Shown one piece after another: positions 12,401 to 25,100 of a DNA stretch of 49,236 nt (position 1 is the first letter of the stretch; the number at the start of each line of letters is the position of its first letter). This stretch comes from Branchiostoma floridae. Its lineage: Eukaryota; Chordata; Leptocardii; Amphioxiformes; Branchiostomatidae. A program made the position numbers and the translations under genes. The notes beneath the pieces are model-generated. The model did not search any database and was not told the origin of the DNA. It worked only from the letters and a program-made list of their open reading frames with translations. Location: assembly GCF_000003815.2 (NCBI RefSeq), contig NC_049989.1:15029224-15078459 (forward strand), written 5' to 3'.

Positions 12401-15400
12401 GTTGCGTCTACCTTATTACACTGCACAGCAATATTTACAACGTATGGATACGACTTTGTTGAGCCGTGAGGATGTCTCGAAATATGTGCACTTCCCTCCG
12501 CCGCTTGAGTCGTCCACCATTTTATTCAACTCGCCGGCGAGCCAAAGTGCGCTTTAGAACGCGTTCGGTGGTTCGCTCAAATCATTACTGAAGTTTGTTG
12601 AAAGTCCCGCTACGCTCCGAAGATCTGCGACCGCAACGGTCGATTCGGAAATCTACGGTCGGCTTACTTCCGGTAGGCTACCCGGAAGTAAGTGAATTTG
12701 GTCGCGGCTTACTTTGACGTCGTTAATTAGCACTAGAAATGTGATAAAATGACGCAGATAAGTTAGAAATAAGTGCAAATGTCAATCTGAATGGAGATTT
12801 TCAAGTTCAAAACATTTGAAATTTTGGCGCCATATTTCTACATTATGTCCCTTTAAGACTATGACATTTCTTTCAAATTGAATGTATAACCGGGCCTTCC
12901 ACATACATATGCATCCAAATTCTCCATCACCAAAACTTTCTAGATTTCTTGTGCTAAGTTGTATCTTTTGCTATCAAAGAAGTTTGCCTTCGACTTACCG
13001 CAGCGACACTGTTAAACTGTTCGTTACTGCGCCGACAGCGCTCGATGGTCTGTAAGGCACGCTCATAGTTCTTCAGGTAGTCTTCATACGCTGGGAGCTG
13101 AGACACCTGCAAGAGGAGCAATATTAAAAATTATAGGTCACTACTAGTGTAACAAAACATGTGTAATCCAGAGGTCATTGAACCTAGCCCTGGACCAGCA
13201 AGTCGTGAGTTCGAATCCCGGCTGTGTCTGTCACTCATCCAACATGTACGGAAAAGGTTTGCAGACGCTAAACTGTGGTCCACTGTTCATTGTAGTTGTA
13301 AGAACAAGAGGAACTTCCCAACTACAATGAACCTGTATGTACTGTACATATACTATAGCGTATGTCTTCTCTGTCACGACTAGTGGAAGGGTAGCTTAAT
13401 AGTTCATCGCGTTGACTTGAGCTTAACTGGTTTAAGATCACTTTCATTTTCCCTTTCAATACTAAAATACCTCACAATTAACTTTTAAAAGTCACCTTTT
13501 ACAAACCATAACATAGCTGAAGAAACCAAAACTTGAGCTTCAAATTTAGACTTTCCCAAATTTTCTACTGTCCAACTTAAGTCTTTGTCAAGGACCAATT
13601 TCTTGCCAAAGACATGAATTGAACAGTCAAAAATCTGAGTTGGTGTTGGAAATGGCAATTAAGAGTTAAGTACTGTAATTCATGATTTTTTCAATGTACT
13701 GTTATGTTCATGGTTTTCACAGTGAGGACTGTAACGTGAACTTATCATTACTGATAACAAATAATTCACAGACTTTTTTATTGTGCACTTGCTGCGACAG
13801 TGAACATTTAGTTCCGAGAACAAGTTAAATTTTCTCAGACCGTGAAAGTTTGGTACCGAGAAGACAAAGTGAAGTACAGTTAGCTAAAAGTTTTTCGGAT
13901 TCAGCAAGAACAGTGAATGAAAAGGCAGTTTCTCCTAATAGAGTTAAGAGGAAGCATTTTTTGCAACAAAAAAGTCAGTGACCGGTTATAGCACTGACAT
14001 TAGGCAGTATCTCCTAATAGAATAATGAGGAAACATTAACATACAAAAAGTCAGTGACCGGTTATAGCACTGGCATTAATCAAGTCAGCATGGCAACAGT
14101 TCACTCTACCTGTGATATACATGTATACCAATTATAACACCCACACTCATACTATAGATAGATAAATTCAGACATAACACAATCAATTTTACACCACTTT
14201 TTCCCAGCCTTAACACAAGCAAAAAAACAATACCTTAAGAGTAAGATATTAGTTTGGATCATGCTAAATATTACTTGATATTAACTTAAGTGTTAAGAGC
14301 CAAAGAAATTTTCTTGTGATAAGGAAACATAATTGCCATGGACAAAAAGTCGGTGACCGGTTACTGACATTAATCAAGTCACCATAGGAACAGTTCACTC
14401 TACCTGTGACATGTTTCAATTATAACACCTACACTTATACTATAGATATAAATACAGACGTAACCAGACATAGCCTGGAGCAATATACCAGCCCTGTTAC
14501 ATGTATGTTTACAGACTACAATCATCATGCAAAACCAATGGACAAACCAAATTCTTTATTGAAATATAGAATTTGCATGTAGAAGACAAAGACAAGTGGA
14601 AGAAACTTCTTGTAATACAGTATTATACACAATCATGTACAAAGCTCATCTAAAACGATTACGCACAAAATAGGATCAACAAACATTAGGAATTTTTCTT
14701 ACAAAAATGCCCCTGCAATTCCAGAACTAGCTGCTATGGGGCCCAAACTTATGTCGCTTCTTACCAAGAACAAGAGGAGATCAGTGACCCAAAAATCATG
14801 ACCATGGCGTGTTGAGAACACAAGATATCATAACCAGAAGTTCTGCTGCGGTACCAAGGAAAGCCGCTAGGGGGTCCAAAATCTATTTCTGTCTCAACCT
14901 ACCAACACACCAAATATGACACCAATCCATCCACAAATGTTGTTGAAAGACACACACACACACACACACCAGGGCTCTAGCCAGCGTCCATTTTTCCGTC
15001 GGAAATTGACGGAAATTTGCTGCGTGTGACGGAAAAAATTTAAAACCAATCCGTCAACTTTGACGGACAAAAATCTGATAAAAGCTCCTTGGTGGAAGCT
15101 ACAGGCTGCTTGGGGACGCTGTCCACGGCCGTAAAAGCCACACACTGTTTGTTTTGCTATTGTTATGATTGTTGACAATGTGTGTCGGTGCCCTTTCACA
15201 TACGATAATCTCATTAAAACCCGTTTTTCAAGGTCTCAGATCAGTCTCTCTAACTCCTGGAAAAGTGTTTTCGCGACAATGGGAATTGACTGACGGAAAA
15301 AAATGTCGAGCTGGCTAGAGTCCTGACACACACACACACAAAATCACTCAAAATACAACCTCCATGACCCACTTCATGCAAGGTAATAATAAGACAGACT

Positions 15401-18400
15401 AACCAGTAGTTTGAAGGAATCTCCCACTTCTTGCTGGGGGGTGAAGTTCCTGATCTTGGGCTGCAGTCCCTTGTGGAAGTCGTTGTGGATGTTGTGTAGC
15501 TCTCGTACCTTGTAGAAGATGAGGGCACAGTCTTCCGCACACAGCACAGGCTGGGATGTCGTCCCTGATACCTCAAAAATCTTCTTGTACTACAGAGAAA
15601 AACAGGTTACTTTAAGTAAACATTATGATCATCATGTACAAGAGTGCCCAAGATGACCACTTGTGGAACCAATAAAATATGATCTATTTGGACAGGTGGT
15701 CACTATAGCCTTGTTTGCTTTATTGGACACTCCCTTTGAGTAGCGAAAATCGAGAGCGGACTAAAGTGAACAAGGCTGGACTCCTGGCTAACTATAGAAA
15801 AGGATTTGATGTATTTGGAAGCATAGGGAGAAAAGCAGCCAGGGCTGCCCAACTAGCTAGAGGCTATTATTATGCTTATAAGGGCCAGGCCTGGTAACTA
15901 TACAATGTACAGTCAACAATATAAAGGTTACCTTGCATACCTATACATGTATAAAATCATGAGGTTTGGTTTACAAAGTTGTTATACAGACAATACAAAA
16001 CAATGGAGTGACTTTAGATACATGTTTACTTACTAGCCCAGCAATTGTGCTGTCTGTAGTACTACAAGTATCTGTGAGAAATTTTTTTCGCCTGTGTTAA
16101 TGGAAAAAATATTGAAGGGACTACCCAAAAGTTGTCACAAGTTGGCCACTTCTGGTCCTTGTGTAAAGGTGGTAGCTGGTACAGGTTTGACTGTACAGTC
16201 AAACCTGTCTATAGCGGCCAGTCAAGGGAACGGACAAATTTGGCCACTATAGACAGGTGGCCTCTGTATAGAGGTGGTAACTTGTAGATAAAATACCCAA
16301 GGGACCGACAAAAAGTGGCCACTATGGACAGGTGGCCCCTCTGTAAAGGTGGCCCCTAATACAGGTTTGACTGTACATCTTTAAAAATGAGCTTACTAAG
16401 TTTCTTTTTAACAATCAAAACAGAAATCCTACATGTCCAGTTACTTTATTTATTTGTGTCTTTCTGAGAAACTAAACCCAAAACCAAATCATCCTGATGT
16501 GATCTTAACATCCTGTGTCAAAATGAAGTAACCATAGCAACAGTTGACCTCTAACCTTTAGTAGAACGTCCAAACAGCTCAGGTAGACCGACTCTGTGTC
16601 CAAAACTCCCTCCATCACCAGCTTTCTCATTCTCTGTGGACACAGCATTCAAATTTCACACTTAAAAATACAAACCAAGTGTAACACATCCAACCGCTAA
16701 CCTGAACTACACAACATTGTACATTATAGATATCCCTTACAAAGATTACGCAAGGCCTAAAGGTCCCAATTGGTAAAAGGGGCCCTGGCGGTTAGTTCAC
16801 GGGCTGTTTATTTTTCACTTATGGTTATGACCCCTTCATGGCCCCATGGGATGTACTGAAGCTACCTGGCTATAGTTGTGCCTGGCCGGGCCCTGGGTTG
16901 ATTTTAAATCTGAGTTAAGATAAACCAAGGACCCGCTAATTAATAGACGCCACATACTATAATCGTCAGTACTTGATGTGGCGTTGGGTCTTGGCGGGGC
17001 TACAATCCCAATGGGCACCGGTGCAATTGTGACCAAAGCATAAGCCAGGATAGCAATAGGTCTGTACACCACATATAATCACACTGAAGAAGTGTTTTGT
17101 TTTTACTATTTTACTAGTCATTTTAACAACAGCAAAGATGAAGTCTCACATAGTGATGGTCATCCTCATTGCCGCTGGTGTTCAGTGTGTTGACTCCATT
17201 GTCTGGGCTTACAGCATCTGGAAAGGAGACAACATAAACACTTTTCTTATAATTTTCGCATTCAAACTTAGCTACAGAATAATTGTACAATCCTGTATAG
17301 CAAGTACAGGGCTCAAAATACTTTTTTCTGCATACCTGCATACCAGGTAACATTGAAAATTACCTGCACCAGACAAATTTTACCTGCACCACTCTGTATT
17401 TAGGAAGTATGGATCATACTAAAATTGTTGAGGAACCATTGTTTTTTTCTTTTAAATTTTTATACTTTAGAGGTGGCAACAGTCAATAACAATCCATATA
17501 CACCTACATCATAGACATATATCATATGTATAAAACCCAGTACATGGACCAGTGCATGTAAGGTGCAGGTAGACATCAGAAATACCTGCACAGCTCCAAT
17601 TTCACCTGCACTGACCTGTATATGTAGGTGGTATTTCCAGCCCTTCAATATGTATAAATATAATCATAGTGACATAGTACTATAGTGACCTATAACTAAG
17701 GTCCGGACCTGAACCGAAACCTCTGGATTCGAATTCGGACCTGAACCTTAGGTACACATTCCTACCTCTGACTATGGTTAACTTAGAATGTTGGTCACAT
17801 TGTTACATGATAATCCACAGATGACAATGGGAACACCCACTTTGGTGACTTGCACATTCCTACAGTGACCTGATCAGATAAAATAGTCAAGCTTTAGGCA
17901 GAAGTCCTTCCATACACATCTGTTTCCTTCTGAAACCTTTACCCAACAAAATTATCCTGGAGGTGTAACAATTGTCCTAAAAATAATCTTAAGGTGTGTC
18001 TCATAGGTTTTGAAATATGTCTGGTGAAGACCTTAACAACTCTAATTGAGGAAACAACCTTGACAAAAATGAAGAAACAAACTTTTCTAAATCATTTATG
18101 TGACATGTCGCCGTCTCTACTACTCTAGTGTCCGATTCAGTTGAATGGTATTAAACTTTTAAAGTACAATGTACACTAAAGTAGCTATTTGGCTAGCAGT
18201 TCCCTATTGGTTACAGGTTTATGCAGATATTGGTTACAGATAAAGGCAGTTTAAATGTTAAACAAGCTAGGGTCTAGACTAGGGGTGGGTTACCGGTACA
18301 GAAAATTCAGGTCCAAGTCCGGCTTAGGTCCAGAGGATCAGGTCCAGATCCGGACCTGAACCTGATTCATTATGTGAAAACTTGTGAATGGACGATACTC

Positions 18401-21400
18401 ATGATCAAAACATTGGTCCATTTTGCTACAAAGAAATCTGATTTGTGTAGTATTCGACTCTCACTGGCGTTTTAAAAATCCTACAAGGCTAACTACCTCT
18501 GTACGATTGAATGTAAAAGTTGGTAAAATGACTATATATAGAGTCTACTCTGCTTCGCTCTTGTTACTATTTGCCTAGACCGGTAAGCCCTAAAACGTGG
18601 GAATGCCTGATCATATATTAATCAGTTCATTTTCCAATTGGTCCAACATCTGGTCCAATGAATTTTTTCAGGTCCGTTTTTTCTGGACCGGTCCAATGAG
18701 AAAAACCGGTTTTGTACCGGTACGCCATACCTTTACCCACCCCTAGTCTAGACTCTTGGTCAGCCCTAACTTGTGTGTTCTGTATTGTTTTCATATCACT
18801 TCATGACCTTAGGTCATGTTTGTTTTCCTGACCAAAGTGCAGTCCAATGCAAACAGAAGGAGTTTCAGAACATGACCACGTGGGGATAGCTAACACTGGG
18901 CTTGGCTTCCAAGAAACCTTACCCATGATAGCAGCACCTTAAGAGTTTGTCTCAAGATTGGAATTTATACCTGCTCCCTTCTTAATAGCATGCGTACGCA
19001 CGTAGGGAAGGGCAGTAGCCACACCTACATGTTGAGTGTTGGCAATCATATACATACTTGTTCAGAATGAAGCTTTGACCCGGTCATTAACTGTTTTGTA
19101 GATGTTCCTCTTTTTTTGTTCACACAAATCTTATACGAAAATCATTTCTGTTTAAAAGTATGGTTGCTTTTCCTAAGAGTAATACACTAAGAGAACAGTT
19201 AATGTTATAGTTACAAGTATTAGCTTACAACTGTGTCAGCCAAACAAATAAATGAATACAACATTTCAATATATTACTTACTATAGGATTTCCTGTTAAG
19301 CAGGTCATTGACCTGTATGCAAATAAACATTAATGAAAATTACAGATCTCTCTTGCATAGAATCTGTATGACTGAAAATTCCATTTTGAGATATCCTTTT
19401 TCAAAAGATTTTCAGAAAACACCCCTGCAGTTTCAGAACAAGCTGCAAGGGGGCTCAAACCTATGACACTTCTTCCTTTGAACAAGAGCTATCTAACCTG
19501 TTAAAAAAGTCATTATTAGATAATCAAACATTTAATTAATCTCCCATTCATTGTCAGTTGTTACATTTCTTTCAATGTTATATTCTTATTACATCATTTC
19601 ATTCATTTTGCCGTTATGATATTGCATTAGTTATCAATTATTGAACTATTATGATTTATTTCCATTTTGTTAATTGATATAATTCTTTTGGTTACATTAT
19701 TGTCTAATGTATAATTTTTACACGTCTATTCAATCTTGTTACTTTGGAGGAAGACTTTGTACAAGCCACGAGGCTTTTTTCTTCCCCCCTGCACGTACTT
19801 TCTTCCTTTAACTTGTTTTATGTTAACTTTTTAAAGATTGTGCAAAATAAATAAAGTCAAAAAGTCAAAAGTCAATCCAATTTGGTGGACATAGCTTCTT
19901 CAGATCAAACGATACCAAAACTGAAACTGAAAGTACTGCTTGATAAAGTGTTTGAGGTCTGGCTCTCCTCAAACACGGGACCTCCATTTTTAAGTACCAT
20001 CCAAGAGGACATCCTAATCCAGGGCTCTAGCCAGCTCGAATTTTTTTTCCGTCAGCCCATTCCCATTGCCGCGAAAACGCTATTCCAGGAGTCAAAGAGA
20101 GACTGAACTGAGACCTTGAAAAACGGGTTTTAATGAGATTATCGTATGCGAAAGGGCGCCGACACACATTGTCAACAATCATAACAATAGCAAAACAAAC
20201 AGTATGTGGCTTTTACGGCCGTGGATGGCGTCCCCAAGCGGCCTGTTGCTTCCACCAAGGAGTTTTTATCAGAGTTTTGTCCGTCAAGGTTGACGGATTG
20301 GTTTTAAATTTTTTCCGTCACACGCAGCAATTTCTGTCAATTGACGGAAAAACGGACGCTGGCTAGAGCCCTGATCCTAATCCAAAGCTAGAAACACATT
20401 TTCACCTGAGGAAGGTGTAAAGCACCTTTCCCAAGAGCACAACATTGAGACCTGCTAGGGGATTCATAGGGAGAACTGTAATTTGATTCTAATTCAACAA
20501 GCAGAAAACTGCTTGAAGTAATCCCATGTAGTTTCACCTGATCCAACTTGACAGTAACCCTAGCCTGTCTGGCCTAAAGGGTTGGGGCCCAGGAGGGTTA
20601 TACATGTATGTGTACGAGGGGCGTGCAATAAGTAATGGTCCTGACCCACTTCCAGTTGTCTGATCTAAATGAAATTTTGTATGTGTAATAATTCATATCT
20701 CTATGGGTTATGTTGCAAAAGACTAATTGTGGTTTCTGATTTACTGGTGTTTGAACTTAGTCAGGTGCGAAATGGACCAGGTGTGAAATGGAACCAGTTG
20801 AGTGTCGCGCAGTGATCCGGTTTTTGTATTTGAAAGGACGCACACCAAAGAAGACTTTTGATGAAATAAATGAAACTTATGGTGATGATGCCCCATCATA
20901 TGACCTTGTAAAACGCTGGCATCCTGAATCCAAACGTGGCTGGAAGTCTGTGGAAACAGCTCCCAGACCTGGTCGTCCCTCTTGTGCCATTGATGAGGCA
21001 TCAGTTGGAGGACCAACCTGGGGTGTCCTACAAAATCGGTGTCCAGAGCTGCATCAAACGATGGGAGAAATGCATAACTCTGGGTGATTCCTATGAAGAG
21101 AAAGACTAATAACTGTGCCAAGTTTCATTAATCTCCTGCTATGGGAAATGGGTCAGGACCATTACTAATTGCACGCCCCTCGTATATCACCATGTACTGG
21201 AGGTGACAATACTAGTAGTCACGTACCTACTGTCACTGTCATATGTCTGCGGACGTAGTTCCCTTAAATCATGCCCCCACCTGCAACATTTGATTGACAT
21301 GGTAAAACATGCCTTCAAGTTCAAGGGGCCAGAAAACCTTTTCCAGGTTGTCAAAATTTTCAACCTACCAGAACTCCTAACAACATTGTTTTGAAAGTCT

Positions 21401-22135
21401 GCCTCTTGCATGTAGTTTGGACTAGTTTCTAAGTCTTAATTGTTAGATGCTAAATCAATTGTAGGATTTTTTATATATACTGATACGGTAGAAAGCTGTT
21501 GATCGTCTCCCGAGACGAAAAGAGCCGAAGAAGAGGCGAAGAAGAGAGAGAAAGGTCTTACTCTTAGATTTGGAATATTTTCTGATTCTGTGAACATTTA
21601 AGTCTGTGCAGTTGTTTAAATATTTTTGGTGACCTCTTACAAGCATGTGTTTTGTAATTCTACTCCTAGTACTAGTATACTAAAGAATCATTTTAACTGT
21701 AAACTTAGAATACCATGAGAACCCTTTTTCCTCTTATCAAATAAGACCACTGCAAAAATATACTAATTTATGGTATATCATGATATTGCTAAACGTTTGT
21801 GGACAGAAATGTTTGACCAAGGAGGTTTCAAAAAGTTTGTTTGGTTTGGCCAAGAACATCATTTATATGTCCTTGACTTGACTCAGTGCTTGTGGTGGTT
21901 TCAAGAATCAGTGACTGCACAGTAGCACAGACCTGTCAGCAAGTCATTTACTATGATTTAGCTTCAACAAACAGACCCAGGGGGCACATGTCTATTTGGC
22001 ACCTTGTACGTACAGGGACCATCTGGTTTACATCATGATCAACACCACATAATGTTCTGTGTGCCCCAAAGGGATCTCTACACTTTAATGTAGGCATGGA
22101 AGGTTTGTCTACCATGCCCACATTTGGTGTGTGTA

Positions 22136-22166
<31 letters not shown>

Positions 22167-25100
22167 CTGAGAGTAAGAAAGCAAGACTTAGTGAGTGAGT
22201 GAGTGAGTGAGTGTGCAAATGAAAGAAGAAATTGCACCTATACAAATCCCCCCAAATATCCACAGAGCAGACTAATAAATTTTGTCCATTAGGCACATCT
22301 TACTAATGTAGCAATGACAGGTGAACTGTTAACATTTGGCAAGACCATATCATAAGCAAATCTTTCCTTTTTATCTGTAACTGCGTAATAGTCCATTGAT
22401 GCTTATAACCAAGGACGTTACATCAGTTGATGTAACGTCCTTGTTATAACTAATGGAAGACTTTGTGTCTACTGAAACTGAAACTGAAACTTCACTTTCA
22501 AACAACTACAAATACAGCCAAAACAAGCAACCTATTCCTAAATACTAATTTTTCCATGCTCAAATGTAAGGATAGTACATAAATACAGGATTTAAATGAA
22601 ACAGATAGATTTGTTGTATCAAAAATAATAAAAATGAACTATTAAATAAAACATTAACTATCAAAGCATTACCTTTTTGCCACCTCTGATAATTTGAATC
22701 AATAAGAACACACTAAAACTATAATGAGGGACACCTCTCAATCACCCTCCTATAGTTTTAGTGCTCCCACCTGACATACTGATGGATGTGCCAAACAATT
22801 CTACCATTAATAATTGATGTTGTTAGCAGAAAAGACCCTGATTATCAGACTCCCAGTTGACATTAATAAGCGATAATCCCATCAAGTATTTTCGGCACAT
22901 CTGGGGCATGAGTAGTACGTTGGCAAGGCCATACCAAATTTATTTGTTGCTTTTCAGATTTCTTTTAGAAAAAAATTAGACCGACAGGTCGAGAAAAAGA
23001 ATAAAAATAAAATTTTTCAAAAGGTCAAGAAGTGGCTTGAATAACACTAAAACAACAGCTTGAGAAGATTGATGGCACATTTTATACAATGAATCCATTC
23101 CTTTCATTTGTTTGTTACTAATGTTCTGAATAAAAGGCATTGTTTTTAGACTGAAATTATGTGTATATGGCTCTGAAAGGTAATATTTACAGGTTTGTGA
23201 TATCAAAACCTGTATTATTTTTTCTATAGAATTAATCTTTTTTTATGTTTGAAAATGAAAAAAATGGACAGGCAAATCCGAGAAGCAACAAATAACATTG
23301 GTCTGGCCTAACCTCTTGGGATGTATTACACATATACATGTAGAAGGCTCCAGTTACAATTATGTCATCTTGTCAACAATTACAGAAAAAGTAGCCTGAT
23401 TTAATCACGCTTCTCAGGCTTGCTACAAGCTCCGGATAGCGGAGTTTGCATTACACAGACTACAGAAAAAGTAGGGCTTTTTGACTTCATTCGCTTCCAA
23501 AAAAAAAGCCAGACCAACTTGTCTAGATATAGCCAATATTGGATAGTATTTGAGTAGTATCTGAGTTACAAAATTGTTAATCATTGTAAAATCTATGTCT
23601 CCCAACTTCAACTTGTGTCTCGTGGCCATATAACTAATAATAAGCCTTCAGGAATGAACATGCAAATAAACTTCTTCTATATCAACAATGGTATCTTATT
23701 ACTGTGTACCTTCTCAATCTCATTTCCTACTTTCCTGGTAATACAGGTCTAATATTTACATTGCACTTTCAAACAAAAAAATATCTTCCACTTTTCGAAT
23801 TCCAACTCAAATAATTGTGGCTATGCTTCAAGAAACTAAGGATGCTATAACCAAGCGAAACAGACCGCTATGCCATCAGAAAAAAAAGTATATCAAAAAC
23901 AACAACAAAAGTCTGTACCCTGTTCAGGAAGTTACCAAACAAGATACTGTAAAAGGGAAAATGCCTGTTTTCTTTTCGTATTTTTTTTCCAGTGACCTCT
24001 CTACTATGAACTTACAACGACTGTGAAAATTTCCCTTAGTGCAGTAAAACTCTGCATGACAATTTTTACTGTGAACACTAAATTTTCTCCTTCCACGAAT
24101 CAAATTTAATCCCTGTGACCATTTTCCCTTTTACAGTATGTCACCCCATTTTACACATTGCCAGGAAACCCTGAGGTAAGACATGAAGAATGCCTCTTGT
24201 ACAACTAAAGAATGCGTAACTGTGCCATAAGAACTACTGTAAATACAGAAACTTTCCCTGTGGTTTAATGTTCGCAGTTTTCACGAACATAAAACCACCG
24301 CAAACATTTTTCTATGGCAGTGGGAGATTACAGTGCATGGTGCTACCGCGATATTAAAACCACTGTGAAAAGTTCTTTTTCCCACTACCGCGAAATTAAA
24401 TCCCCACAAACTTACAGTATATCACAATGGGGGTAACACTGTACCAAAGCCTGTTGTTCTAAAGTGGTCCAACGCGCCTAATTAACTACAGCAAGGTAAT
24501 GACCAATCTAGCTGATGTCATGTTTCTTGTTTCATACCCCATTAACCTTCTTGGTGATAGCGCTGATTAAAAGTGGGTGTTGTAATTGACCCATGACATT
24601 TGTAGGGTTATAAATGATGATAACGCCCACCTACAATCCACTCAACAGAAGTGTCCCAAAAAAGAACAAAAAATGGCATGTACCAAAACACTTCTCCGTA
24701 AAATTATTCACACTTATTGTTTTCTATATTGTAAAATAATGATTTTGTATAGAACTGGGAAATATATTGGCAAAAACAGCCAATGACTTATCCATGTTTT
24801 TGACACCACTAATCCAATAACAATAAGTCAAAAGAGGAACTTTGCAAGAGCTTGCTTTCTGTCATTTTCAAAGTGACAAACACTTATGGCAAATTGCTAT
24901 AGCTGATAATGATATCTAGACCAAGCTCCAATTTCCAAATTAAACTACAGATAATATTGTGGAAAAACAATCCCATTGACTTGTTGACTCAAAATAACTT
25001 TCTTTTGTTGTTTGTAGGCAAAATCATTATGAAGGTCAATGACTGTCTCTGTTCCTCTTCTTGATACTTCCCCATAGCAAGTATAGTTAGGTTCAAAAAC

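Noticed and set aside
16836-17072. Minus-strand frame of 78 codons just upstream of exon 3
   Set aside because: Its end lies 203 bp before exon 3. Exons 2 and 3 join directly in phase 0, leaving no place for it.
21455-21646. Charged ORF-like stretch and GAAGAAGAG repeats
   Set aside because: Simple purine-rich sequence without splice sites or homology.
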